A stretch of 64,000 nt of DNA from positions 1 through 64,000 of the forward strand of contig JAEXAH010000124.1 of the NCBI GenBank assembly GCA_023458315.1, given 5' to 3'. The position numbers were made by a program, and so were the translations under genes. Shown here piece after piece: positions 16,920-25,002 of this stretch (the first letter of the stretch is position 1; the number at the start of each line of letters is the position of its first letter). The notes under the pieces are model-generated. The model made no database searches. It had not been told where the DNA came from and worked only from the letters and a program-made list of their open reading frames with translations. The DNA comes from Pseudomonadota bacterium (GTDB lineage Bacteria; Pseudomonadota; Alphaproteobacteria; Rhodospirillales; Magnetospirillaceae).

Positions 16920-18137
16920 GTGCTCGACGGCAAGCGCATCCTTCTGGTCATTTCCGGCGGCATCGCCGCGTACAAGTCGCTGGAGCTGATCCGCCGTCTG
17001 CGCGACCGCGGCGCGGCCGTGCGCTGCATCCTGACCCGCAATGCCCAGAACTTCGTCACGCCGCTGGCGGTGCAGACCCTGTCGGGCGACAAGGTGTTCG
17101 GCGACACCTTTTCCCTGACCGACGAGCACGAGATCGGCCACATCACCCTGGCGCGCGATTGCGACCTGGTGGTGGTGGCCCCGGCCACCGCCAATCTGAT
17201 CGCCAAGATGGCGACCGGGTTGGCCGACGATCTGGCGTCCACCGCGCTGCTGGTGACGGATCAGCCGATCCTGGTGGCGCCCGCCATGAATTTCCGCATG
17301 TGGGACCACCCGGCGACCCAGGGCAACCTGGAGATTCTGAAGAAGCGCGGGGTGCGCACCATCGGCCCCAATTCCGGCATGCTGGCCGAGGGCGAATCCG
17401 GCACCGGCCGCATGGCCGAACCGGCCGAGATCCTGGCGGCGGTCGAGGGCATGCTGGCCAACGGCCCGCTGAAGGGGATGCGCGCCCTTGTCACCAGCGG
17501 TCCGACCTATGAACCCATCGACCCGGTGCGCTTCATCGGCAACCGCTCGTCGGGCAAGCAGGGTCACGCCATCGCCGCCGCCCTGGCGCGGCTGGGGGCC
17601 GAGGTGACGCTGATCACCGGTCCGGTCAAGCTGGCCGATCCGGCGGGCGTCACCACCGTCCATGTGGAAACCGCGCGCGAGATGCTGGGCGCCTGCCTGG
17701 GCCGCCTGCCGGTGGATGTGGCGGTATGCGCCGCCGCCGTGGCCGATTGGACGGTGTCCAACGCCGCCAAGGAAAAGCGCAAGAAGGAACCCGGCGCGCC
17801 GCCGCCTGCCATCGAACTGGCGCCCAATCCCGACATCCTGGCCACCCTGTCCGAAGGCGGCGCGGCGCGGCCGCGTCTGGTGGTCGGCTTCGCCGCCGAG
17901 ACCGAGAAGGTGCTGGACCACGCGGCGGCCAAGCTGGCGCGCAAGGGCTGCGACTGGATCGTCGCCAACGACGTGTCGCCCGCCACCGGCACCTTCGGCG
18001 GCGATTTCAACACCGTGCACCTGATCACCCGCGCCGGGGCCGAGCCGTGGCCGCGCGCGTCCAAGGCGGACGTGGCGGAACGGCTGGCCTGGCGCATCGT
18101 CGATGCCCTTGGGGGCCATAAGGGAGAACAACAATGA
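16920..18137 (+). CDS. coaBC: Bifunctional phosphopantothenoylcysteine decarboxylase/synthase
   Basis: CoaBC (405 residues) makes 4'-phosphopantothenoyl-cysteine and decarboxylates it in coenzyme A synthesis. The N-terminal flavoprotein half shows SGGIAAYKSLELIRRL, the catalytic His region HEIGHITLARDCD and the substrate-binding PAMNFRMW. The C-terminal synthetase half shows ALVTSGPTYEPIDPVRFIGN and the lid-like KEKRKK. The start is GTG 16920, since the coding frame begins right there (MLDGKRILLVISGG). Its stop overlaps the dut start by ATGA. Confidence 0.96.
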   Translation: MLDGKRILLVISGGIAAYKSLELIRRLRDRGAAVRCILTRNAQNFVTPLAVQTLSGDKVFGDTFSLTDEHEIGHITLARDCDLVVVAPATANLIAKMATGLADDLASTALLVTDQPILVAPAMNFRMWDHPATQGNLEILKKRGVRTIGPNSGMLAEGESGTGRMAEPAEILAAVEGMLANGPLKGMRALVTSGPTYEPIDPVRFIGNRSSGKQGHAIAAALARLGAEVTLITGPVKLADPAGVTTVHVETAREMLGACLGRLPVDVAVCAAAVADWTVSNAAKEKRKKEPGAPPPAIELAPNPDILATLSEGGAARPRLVVGFAAETEKVLDHAAAKLARKGCDWIVANDVSPATGTFGGDFNTVHLITRAGAEPWPRASKADVAERLAWRIVDALGGHKGEQQ

Positions 18138-18583
18138 CCGTGACCGTCGCCATCCAGCGGCTGCCCCACGCCGCCGATCTGGCGCTGCCCCGCTACGAGA
18201 CCGAGCACGCGGCCGGTCTGGACCTGTCGGCCTGCATCCCCGCCGACATCACCCTGCAACCGGGCAAGCGGGCGCTGATCCCCACCGGCTTCGCCATCGC
18301 CCTGCCCGCCGGGTACGAGGCGCAGGTGCGGCCGCGTTCGGGTCTGGCGGCCAAGCATGGCGTCACCGTGCTGAATTCGCCCGGCACCATCGACGCCGAT
18401 TATCGCGGCGAGGTGGGGGTCATCCTGATCAATCACGGCGACGTCGCCTTCACCGTCAGCCGCGCCATGCGCATCGCCCAATTGGTGATCGCCCCGGTGG
18501 CCCAGGCGGCGCTGGTCGAGGTGGCGGAATTGTCGGCCACCGAGCGCGGGGCCGGCGGCTTCGGTTCCACCGGCACCAAATAA
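18134..18583 (+). CDS. dut: Deoxyuridine 5'-triphosphate nucleotidohydrolase
   Basis: dUTPase (149 residues, usual length) hydrolyses dUTP to dUMP, keeping uracil out of DNA and feeding thymidylate synthesis. All trimeric dUTPase motifs are present: AAGLDLSAC, RPRSGLAAKHG, GTIDADYRGEVGVILIN, RIAQLVI and the C-terminal RGAGGFGSTG. The ATG overlaps the coaBC stop. coaBC-dut adjacency is common in proteobacteria. The next gene, an Rrf2-type regulator, starts 14 bp after the stop. Confidence 0.97.
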   Translation: MTVTVAIQRLPHAADLALPRYETEHAAGLDLSACIPADITLQPGKRALIPTGFAIALPAGYEAQVRPRSGLAAKHGVTVLNSPGTIDADYRGEVGVILINHGDVAFTVSRAMRIAQLVIAPVAQAALVEVAELSATERGAGGFGSTGTK

Positions 18584-18597
18584 AGGAGGCCAAGGCC

Positions 18598-19053
18598 ATG
18601 CTTCGCCCCTCGAAGAAGATGCTGTTCGCCATCGAGGCGGTGCTGGACATCGCCTATCACGCGGGCGGCGAGCCGGTGCAAAGCCGCGAGATCACCCGCC
18701 GCCAGGGCATTCCCCGCCGCTATCTGGAACAGACCCTTCAGCAATTGGTGCGATCCGGCATCCTGGTGGGAGTGCGCGGCCCGCGCGGCGGCTATCGGCT
18801 GGCCCGCGAACGCCGCCGCATCTCGGTGGGCGAGATCGTCCGCGTGGTCCGTGCCATGGAAGTGGCCGAGGACCCGTACCAGGACATGCCTGCCTCGGAA
18901 TTGGGCAAAAGCGTCATCCGCCCCATGTGGGCCGATCTGACCGAGGAGATCATGACCCGGCTGGACGCCATCACCGTCGATGATCTGTGCATGCGCTCCT
19001 ACAAATCGGGTATCCCGTCCGAGGCCCACGCCAAGCTGGATTTCATCATCTGA
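18598..19053 (+). CDS. Rrf2-family transcription regulator without Fe-S cysteines
   Basis: This 151-residue protein has the Rrf2 winged-helix: MLFAIEAVLDIAYHAGGEPVQ, the recognition region IPRRYLEQTLQQLVRSGILV and the wing GPRGGYRLARERRRISVGEI. IscR and NsrR hold Fe-S through three central cysteines; here only one Cys exists (DDLCMRSY), so it is closer to the CymR or CysR type. The start ATG 18598 has AAAGGAGG upstream. The next gene is cysK with a palindrome over its promoter, which suggests control of sulfur assimilation. In Bacillus, CymR needs CysK as partner; that parallel is inference. Confidence 0.88.
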   Translation: MLRPSKKMLFAIEAVLDIAYHAGGEPVQSREITRRQGIPRRYLEQTLQQLVRSGILVGVRGPRGGYRLARERRRISVGEIVRVVRAMEVAEDPYQDMPASELGKSVIRPMWADLTEEIMTRLDAITVDDLCMRSYKSGIPSEAHAKLDFII

Positions 19054-19069
19054 GTCTTGTGCTCAGGGA

Positions 19070-19105
19070 TTGATGGTGTAAACTGTAATTAAGTTATGAA
19101 TTACA
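19070..19105 (+). promoter_or_regulatory. cysK promoter with palindromic operator
   Basis: TTGATG (19070-19075), an 18-base spacer and TTATGA (19094-19099) form a plausible promoter. TGTAATT (19084-19090) and AATTACA (19099-19105) form a perfect 7-bp inverted repeat with an 8-base centre that covers the -10 box. The AT-rich stretch stands out in a GC-rich genome. The likely binder is the Rrf2 protein encoded immediately upstream. Confidence 0.6.
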
Positions 19106-19126
19106 CCTCAAATACGGGGAATTGAC

Positions 19127-20074
19127 ATGAGCGAGTTTCGCGGCCGCATCTACGACTCCATCGTCGACACCATCGGTGGCACCCCGCTGGTGCGCTTCAA
19201 GAAGCTGGCGGCCGAGGCGGGCGCCAAGGCCGACGTGGTCGGCAAGCTGGAATTCTTCAATCCGCTGGCCTCGGTCAAGGACCGCATCGGCTTCGCCATG
19301 ATCGAGGCGGCCGAGCAGGCGGGCGCGCTCAAGCCGGGCGCCACCATCGTCGAGCCGACCTCGGGCAACACCGGCATCGCCCTGGCCTTCGTCGCCGCCG
19401 CCAAGGGCTATCGCCTGATCCTGACCATGCCGGAAAGCATGTCGCTGGAACGCCGCAAGATGCTGACCCATCTGGGCGCCGAGATCGTGCTGACCCCGGC
19501 GTCCAAGGGCATGACCGGCGCGGTCAAGGAAGCGGAAAAGCTTCAGGGCGAAATCCCCGGCGCGGTGATCCTGCAACAGTTCAAGAACCCGGCCAACCCG
19601 TCCATCCACGAGCGCACCACCGCCGAGGAAATCTGGAAGGATACCGACGGCAAGATCGACATCCTGGTGTCGGGCGTCGGCACCGGCGGCACCGTCACCG
19701 GCATCGGCCGGGCGCTGAAGAAGAAGAACCCCGCCCTCAAGGTGGTGGCGGTCGAGCCCGAGGACAGCCCGGTGCTGTCCGGCGGCGCCCCCGGCCCGCA
19801 CAAAATTCAGGGCATCGGTGCCGGTTTCGTGCCCGACATCCTGGACAAGGGCGTGATCGACGAAATCCTGCAAATCGGCAACGAGACGGCTTTCGCCACC
19901 GCCCGCAAGGCGGCCAAGCTGGAAGGCATCCCGGTCGGCATCTCGTCGGGCGCCGCCCTGGCCGCCGCCATCGAACTGGGCTCGCGCCCCGAGAACGCGG
20001 GCAAGCTGATCGTCGCCATCATCCCCAGCTTCGCCGAACGCTACCTGTCCACCGCCCTGTTCGATCAGGCGTAA
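19127..20074 (+). CDS. cysK: Cysteine synthase A (O-acetylserine sulfhydrylase)
   Basis: CysK (315 residues) uses pyridoxal phosphate to make cysteine from O-acetylserine and sulfide. The PLP lysine lies in NPLASVKDRIG, the substrate loop is EPTSGNTGIALAF, and the phosphate-binding loop is GVGTGGTVTGIGRAL. It also has PESMSLERRKMLTHLGAEI, typical of CysK rather than CysM. ATG 19127 follows the palindromic promoter by 21 bases. A hairpin follows its stop. Confidence 0.97.
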   Translation: MSEFRGRIYDSIVDTIGGTPLVRFKKLAAEAGAKADVVGKLEFFNPLASVKDRIGFAMIEAAEQAGALKPGATIVEPTSGNTGIALAFVAAAKGYRLILTMPESMSLERRKMLTHLGAEIVLTPASKGMTGAVKEAEKLQGEIPGAVILQQFKNPANPSIHERTTAEEIWKDTDGKIDILVSGVGTGGTVTGIGRALKKKNPALKVVAVEPEDSPVLSGGAPGPHKIQGIGAGFVPDILDKGVIDEILQIGNETAFATARKAAKLEGIPVGISSGAALAAAIELGSRPENAGKLIVAIIPSFAERYLSTALFDQA

Positions 20075-20080
20075 GGAACA

Positions 20081-20108
20081 ACGGCCGCAAGCTTCGGCTT
20101 GCGGCCGT
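20081..20108. terminator. Hairpin between convergent cysK and DUF1178 gene
   Basis: ACGGCCGCAAGC (20081-20092), loop TTCG and GCTTGCGGCCGT (20097-20108) make a perfect 12-bp stem-loop. It has no T run on either side. Its location 7 bp after the cysK stop and 7 bp before the end of the opposite gene suggests a shared bidirectional terminator. Confidence 0.65.
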
Positions 20109-20115
20109 CGGTCCG

Positions 20116-20358
20116 TCAGTGCTGCCCGGCGAAGGCGCAGCCGCCGCAGCCGCCACCGCCGCCGCCCGGCATGCAGGCCGGGGTGGGGGCGGCCTTCTTG
20201 GCGACGTTGGGGGCCATGATCGCCTTGGTCACGGCGGTATCGCCGCATTCCGGGCATTTCAGCTCGCCCGCGTCCTTCTTGGAATCGTACTCGCCGGAAT
20301 TGGAGAACCATTCCTCGAAATGGTGATCATGCGAGCAGCGCAGGGTGTAGCGGATCAT
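20116..20358 (-). CDS. DUF1178-like zinc-ribbon protein with Gly/Cys tail
   Basis: This 80-residue protein starts like the DUF1178 family (MIRYTLRCSHDHHFEEWFSN) and has a zinc-ribbon pair CPECG after LRC. Usual family members are near 140-150 residues; this one instead ends in MPGGGGGGCGGCAFAGQH, a short Gly-rich tail with extra cysteines reminiscent of FmdB-type or metal-binding tails. It probably binds zinc. Function is unknown. It is a single gene, convergent with cysK. Confidence 0.8.
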   Translation of the reverse strand: MIRYTLRCSHDHHFEEWFSNSGEYDSKKDAGELKCPECGDTAVTKAIMAPNVAKKAAPTPACMPGGGGGGCGGCAFAGQH

Positions 20359-20399
20359 GGTGTGGTCCCGGAGTTAACAGCCGTGGCTATATAGCATAG

Positions 20400-21314
20400 T
20401 CATCCACGCGGCTTCATCAATCCCGCCAGCGGGTGATGCTGCTGCACCAGCCGGGTCTTGGGCTCGTCCAGCACGTGGGTATAGATCTCGGTGGTGGCGA
20501 TGTCGGCATGGCCCAGCAATTCCTGCACCACCCGCAGATCGGCGCCGTGCGCCAGCAGATGGGTGGCGAAGGCGTGGCGCAGCACATGCGGGCTGAGGCG
20601 GCGCGGGTCGATGCCCGCCGCCATGCCGACCCGCAGCAATTGCCGGGCAAAGGCCGAGCGGGTCAGGTGGCCGCTTTTGCCCGGGCCGGGGAACAGCCAG
20701 CGCGACGCCTTTTTCTTGCCCAGCCGTTCGGCGCGGACCACCAGCCAGTCCTTGACCGCGCGCCGCGCCGGATCGGACAGCGGCACCAGCCGTTCCTTGT
20801 CGCCCTTGCCGCGCACCACCATCATGTCGGGATCGCGCGCCACCGCCGCATAGGGCAGGCCGACCAGTTCCGACACCCGCAGGCCGGTGGCGTACAGCAA
20901 TTCCAGCAAGGCGGCCATCATCACGCCGTGCGGCGGCGCCAGGGCGCGGGCGGCGGCCAGCAGGGCATCCACATCGCCTTCGCCCAGCACCTTGGGCAAC
21001 ACCCGGCCCAGACGCGGGGCATCGATGCGCGAGGTGGGGTCGTCGCGCCGCCAGCCCTCGGCATAGGCGAAACCGTAGAACTGGCGCAGGCACGACAACC
21101 GCCGCGCCTGGGTCCGCGTCGCCATCCCGGCATCGGCCAAAGCGCGCATATAGGCCGACAGGTCGGACGCCCCGGCGGCGATGATGGTGGCGCCGCGCCG
21201 GGTCAGAAACCCATCCAGATCTTCCAGGTCGCGGCGATAAGCGTCGAGCGTGTTGGCGGCGGCGCCACGCTCGACGCTCATCATTTCCAGGAAAGCCTCG
21301 GCGTGGCGGCTCAT
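20400..21314 (-). CDS. xerD: Tyrosine recombinase XerD
   Basis: XerD (304 residues) resolves chromosome dimers at dif with XerC. The N-terminal SAM-like domain (about 1-95) is followed by the catalytic domain with Arg in TGLRVSEL, Lys in RGKGDKERLVP, the HVLRHAFATHLL box, His in LLGHADIATTEIYTH and the Tyr nucleophile in that last segment. The open frame continues upstream, but ATG 21314 (MSRHAEAFLEMMSVERGAA) matches the family. An unknown exported protein gene lies upstream on the same strand with 19 bp between. Confidence 0.93.
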   Translation of the reverse strand: MSRHAEAFLEMMSVERGAAANTLDAYRRDLEDLDGFLTRRGATIIAAGASDLSAYMRALADAGMATRTQARRLSCLRQFYGFAYAEGWRRDDPTSRIDAPRLGRVLPKVLGEGDVDALLAAARALAPPHGVMMAALLELLYATGLRVSELVGLPYAAVARDPDMMVVRGKGDKERLVPLSDPARRAVKDWLVVRAERLGKKKASRWLFPGPGKSGHLTRSAFARQLLRVGMAAGIDPRRLSPHVLRHAFATHLLAHGADLRVVQELLGHADIATTEIYTHVLDEPKTRLVQQHHPLAGLMKPRG

Positions 21315-21333
21315 ACCGCCGTCGCCGTCATCA

Positions 21334-23040
21334 TCACACGCCGTTGGCCAGCATGGCCTCGATGGCCAACCGGCGGGCGGCATCGCCCTGGCCGACCACC
21401 GACAGGGCGCTGATGGCTTCCGACAGGGTGATGGTGTCCACCTTGTCCAGCGGTTGCTCGCCCAGGGCGGCCAGGGCGGCCAGCAGGGTGGTGCCCAGGC
21501 GGGCCTCCAGCGCCGAGCCCTGCAACAGCGCGTACAGCGCGGGCTTGGGGCCGCCCGACGGCAGGGCCAGGGAATCCAGCCACACGCTGTCCGGCAGCTT
21601 GGCGCCCAGGGCCGACAGGCTGGACATCACCACCGCCGAGCGGCGGGCCGCCACCTCGGGCGGCAAGCCGTCCAGGCTGGCCCGCCACGCCGCCAGGGAC
21701 TGGGCGGGCAGCGGCTGGCCCGGTTCGGCGGCCAGCACGGCGTTCAGCGGCCACAGCCGTTCCACCGCCTTGGTGGCGGCGGGATCGGTCTTCGCCAGTT
21801 CCAGCCACTTGCTGGCATCGCCGCGTCCCAGCGCCAGATTGGCGCGGGCGAAGGCCGGGGCGTTGGTGATCAGCGCCGGGTCGGGGCGCAGATCGGCCAG
21901 CAGGGTGGCGAACACCCGCGCCGCCGCCACCGCCTGACCCTTGGCCGAGGCCAGGTCCAGCGCCTTGGCGACGAAATGGGCGCGGATGATGGGGTCGGGC
22001 TGGTCGGTGGCGGCGCGGAACAGCAGCGCCTGGGCGCGCGGCCCGGCGGTGTCCGCCTTGACCAGCGGCGCCGCCAGTTCGTCGGGGGCGAAGGTGGCTT
22101 CCAGGTACAGCTTGCGCAAGTGCTCGGGCGTCATGACGCCCGCCGCCTCGGCCCGCTCGCCCGCCGCCAGCCGCGCGTCGAACGGCGTGGCGAAGGACAG
22201 GGCAATGGCCTTGGCCACCGCCGGACCGGCCTTGGCCACCGCGCCCTCGGGCAGCGGCAGCTTGGCGGCGGCGAAGGCGGCCACGTGCAGCGGCGTCGCC
22301 TCGTCCAGCTTGATCTTGTCGGCGGGGATCGGCGGCAGGCCCGACACCACCTCGGCGGCGGCGACGAAGGCGTGGTCCGGGTCCTTGCGGTCGCGCAGCA
22401 GGTCCAGGCCCAGATTGCCCTCCAGCGTGCGTCCGGCCAGGAAGTGGCACAGGATGGTCAGCTTGGGCAGGCTGTTGTCCTTGGGCGCTTCGTCGCAGGC
22501 GGCCTTGGTGTTGCCCGCCAGCAGCAGGGCGTCCAGCTTGGCCCGCGCCACCAGCGGCCCGTCCACCGATTGCGGCGCGACGGCGGCCAGGGCCAGCACG
22601 CCGTCGCTGTCGCCCATGGCGGCCAGGCGCTCGGCGCGCAATTCCACCAGCGAGGGACGGTCGCCCTCGACCGCGCCCTCGGGCGGCGGCGCGGCGGTCA
22701 GCAGCAGCTTGCGTTCCAGCCCGCGCAGGGCCAGCGACGACGGCGCCGCCGGCAGCAGCGGGATCAGCTTGCGCGCCACCGGGGCCGAGGTGCCGGTCCA
22801 CAGCGTGGCCGGAAAGCCGCCGTGATTGCCGTCGAAGGCGCCGACGGATTCGCCGTTGGGCGCCTTCAGTTCGTTGACCACGACGCGGGCGCCGCGATTG
22901 GGATTGGCCGGTTCGGCCAGTTCCATGGTTTCGGGGTCGAAGGACGACAGCGGGGCCTGGGCGTGCGCGGGCAGCGCCACGGCCAGGGCGGCGGCGGCCG
23001 CAAGGCCCGCCGCCAGAGACTTAGCGCGGCAGCTTGTCAT
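21334..23040 (-). CDS. Exported alpha-helical repeat protein of unknown function
   Basis: This 568-residue protein starts with a signal peptide (cleavage near AHAQA). The mature part is Ala/Leu-rich and looks built of helical hairpins like TPR or Sel1 arrays, without a clear motif (for example LLDLLRDRKDP-type helices and LALGRGDASKWLELAK). I do not recognise the family. Its start ATG 23040 lies 20 bp inside the end of the upstream small membrane-protein gene, so the two are translationally linked. It may be a periplasmic scaffold; that is a guess. The gene lies between xerD and aroK. Confidence 0.8.
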   Translation of the reverse strand: MTSCRAKSLAAGLAAAAALAVALPAHAQAPLSSFDPETMELAEPANPNRGARVVVNELKAPNGESVGAFDGNHGGFPATLWTGTSAPVARKLIPLLPAAPSSLALRGLERKLLLTAAPPPEGAVEGDRPSLVELRAERLAAMGDSDGVLALAAVAPQSVDGPLVARAKLDALLLAGNTKAACDEAPKDNSLPKLTILCHFLAGRTLEGNLGLDLLRDRKDPDHAFVAAAEVVSGLPPIPADKIKLDEATPLHVAAFAAAKLPLPEGAVAKAGPAVAKAIALSFATPFDARLAAGERAEAAGVMTPEHLRKLYLEATFAPDELAAPLVKADTAGPRAQALLFRAATDQPDPIIRAHFVAKALDLASAKGQAVAAARVFATLLADLRPDPALITNAPAFARANLALGRGDASKWLELAKTDPAATKAVERLWPLNAVLAAEPGQPLPAQSLAAWRASLDGLPPEVAARRSAVVMSSLSALGAKLPDSVWLDSLALPSGGPKPALYALLQGSALEARLGTTLLAALAALGEQPLDKVDTITLSEAISALSVVGQGDAARRLAIEAMLANGV

Positions 23041-23161
23041 CGGGGATCACTTTCTCGACCTTGGCCGAAGGCGGCGGCAAGTCGAAGGTGGCAAGGAAGA
23101 TGCCGCCGCCGACGATGACGGCGAGCACAAGGGCGACCAGCACAGCGGCGATCTTGCTCAT
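23021..23161 (-). CDS. Small single-span membrane protein (46 residues)
   Basis: MSKIAAVLVALVLAVIVGGG is a single hydrophobic segment, followed by a short tail with FDLPPPSAKVEKVIPDDKLP. The tail should lie in the periplasm. The gene overlaps the next one (unknown exported protein) by 20 bp, and no other frame explains this stretch. It is too short for family assignment. The conserved-looking LPPPSAKVEKVIPDDKLPR ending resembles small proteins beside xerD in related genomes, but I cannot verify that here. Confidence 0.65.
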   Translation of the reverse strand: MSKIAAVLVALVLAVIVGGGIFLATFDLPPPSAKVEKVIPDDKLPR

Positions 23162-23331
23162 GGGTTGACACAGACCTTCATCATGATTTCTGGACACGCC
23201 CGGGCCTGGGCGATAAAAGCGGCAGGGGCGGCGGCCGGACCCGGTACCGCCCCGAGAGGCTAGGGTTCGACCATGGCGAAACCAGGGCAGTGTATCGGCG
23301 CAGGCCGCGCTGATCAACGGCGGGACCAAGT

Positions 23332-23895
23332 GTGATGTCACAACAGCCGACCGACGGCATCCTGCAACGGCTTCAGCGCCCGATCGTCCTGGTCGGGCTG
23401 ATGGGGGCGGGCAAGTCGTGCGTGGGGCGCCGGCTGGCGGCCCGCCTGGGCGTGCCCTTCACCGATTCCGACGTCGAGTTCGAGGCGGCGGCGGGCTGCA
23501 CCATTTCCGAATTCTTCGCCAAATACGGCGAACCCGCCTTCCGCGAGGGCGAGCGCAAGGTCATCGCCCGGCTGATGGAGGGCGAACCCCGCGTGCTGGC
23601 CACCGGCGGCGGCGCCTTCTGCGATCCCGAAACCCGCGCCCGCATCAAGCAGGACGCCGTCTCGGTGTGGATCCGGGCCGATCTGGACCTGCTGGTCAAG
23701 CGCACCTCGGGCCGCGATCACCGGCCGCTGCTGAAGACCGGCGACCCGCGCGAGATCCTGTCGCGGCTGATGGATGCGCGCTATCCCCTTTACGCCGAGG
23801 CCGACATCATTGTCGACACCACCGACGAACCGCCCGAGGTGACGGTCGCCAAGGTGCTGGACGAACTGGCCCGTACTTTGGAGCAACAGGCATGA
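23332..23895 (+). CDS. aroK: Shikimate kinase
   Basis: Shikimate kinase (187 residues) phosphorylates shikimate with ATP in aromatic amino acid synthesis. The P-loop GLMGAGKSCVGRRLA, the shikimate-binding DSDVEFE and ATGGGAFCD, and the lid RTSGRDHRPLL are all visible. GTG 23332 and ATG 23335 are adjacent possible starts, with no strong ribosome-binding site. Its stop overlaps the aroB start by ATGA, and the aroK-aroB pair is standard. Confidence 0.96.
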   Translation: MMSQQPTDGILQRLQRPIVLVGLMGAGKSCVGRRLAARLGVPFTDSDVEFEAAAGCTISEFFAKYGEPAFREGERKVIARLMEGEPRVLATGGGAFCDPETRARIKQDAVSVWIRADLDLLVKRTSGRDHRPLLKTGDPREILSRLMDARYPLYAEADIIVDTTDEPPEVTVAKVLDELARTLEQQA

Positions 23896-24998
23896 CCATC
23901 GAGACGCTGTCCGTCGCGCTGGCGGAACGCAGCTACGACATCCACATCGGCCCCGGCCTGATCGACCGCGCGGGCGAGCTGATGCTGCCGGTCATGCGCG
24001 GCAGGCGGGCCTTTGTCGTGACCGACGATTCGGTGGCGCCGCTGTACCTGAACCGCCTGCTGACCGCCCTGTCGCGCGAAGGCATCGCCCATCTGCACAC
24101 CGTGCTGCCCCATGGCGAGGGCACCAAGGACTTCCCCCATCTGGAAGCCCTGGTGGACGCCATGCTGGAAGCGCGCTGCGAACGCTCGACCATGGTCGTC
24201 GCCCTGGGCGGCGGCGTGGTCGGCGATTTGACCGGCTTCGCCGCCTCGATCCTGCAACGCGGCCTGGATTTCGTGCAGGTGCCCACCACCCTGCTGGCCC
24301 AGGTGGACAGCAGCGTCGGCGGCAAGACCGGCATCAACACCCGCCACGGCAAGAATCTGGTGGGCGCCTTCCATCAGCCGCGCCTGGTGCTGGCCGACAC
24401 CGCCGCCCTGACCTCGTTGCCGCGCCGCCAGGTGCTGGCGGGCTATGCCGAGGTGGTGAAGTACGGTTGCATCGACGAGCCCGATTTCTTCGCCTGGCTG
24501 GAAGAAAACGGCTTCCAGGTGATCGTCGGCGAGGAAAAGGCCCGCCGCCACGCCGTCGCCGTCAGTTGCCGCGCCAAGGCCCGCATCGTCGCCGAGGACG
24601 AGCGCGAGGGCGGCGTGCGCGCCCTGTTGAACCTGGGCCACACCTTCGGCCACGCGCTGGAGGCCGAAACCGGCTTCGGCGCGGAATTGCTGCACGGCGA
24701 GGCGGTGGCCATCGGCATGGTCATGGCCTTCCGCCTGTCGGCCCGCCTGGGTCTGGCCCCGGCCGAGGACGCCGCCCGTCTGGAGCGCCATCTGGCCAAG
24801 GTCGGCCTGCCCACCGGCCTGAACCGCAACCGCGCCTGGGACGTGGACCGCCTGATCCATCACATGGCGGGCGACAAGAAGGTCAAGGACGGCAAGGTGA
24901 CGTTCGTCCTGGCCCGCGGCATCGGCCAAAGCTTCCTGACCCGCGACGTGCCGGAACAGGCCGTGCGCGAGATGTTGCAGGATTTCGCCAGGGTGTAG
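23892..24998 (+). CDS. aroB: 3-dehydroquinate synthase
   Basis: AroB (368 residues) makes 3-dehydroquinate from DAHP using NAD and a metal ion. Signature segments are ALGGGVVGDLTGFAAS, QVPTTLLAQVDSSVGGKTG and the metal-site region NLGHTFGHALE with LLHGEAVAIGM. The ATG at 23892 overlaps aroK; an earlier open stretch in the same frame lies within aroK and is not used. The CorC-like membrane protein gene starts 4 bp after its stop, so it may share the transcript. Confidence 0.97.
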   Translation: MTIETLSVALAERSYDIHIGPGLIDRAGELMLPVMRGRRAFVVTDDSVAPLYLNRLLTALSREGIAHLHTVLPHGEGTKDFPHLEALVDAMLEARCERSTMVVALGGGVVGDLTGFAASILQRGLDFVQVPTTLLAQVDSSVGGKTGINTRHGKNLVGAFHQPRLVLADTAALTSLPRRQVLAGYAEVVKYGCIDEPDFFAWLEENGFQVIVGEEKARRHAVAVSCRAKARIVAEDEREGGVRALLNLGHTFGHALEAETGFGAELLHGEAVAIGMVMAFRLSARLGLAPAEDAARLERHLAKVGLPTGLNRNRAWDVDRLIHHMAGDKKVKDGKVTFVLARGIGQSFLTRDVPEQAVREMLQDFARV

Positions 24999-25002
24999 CC
25001 CC

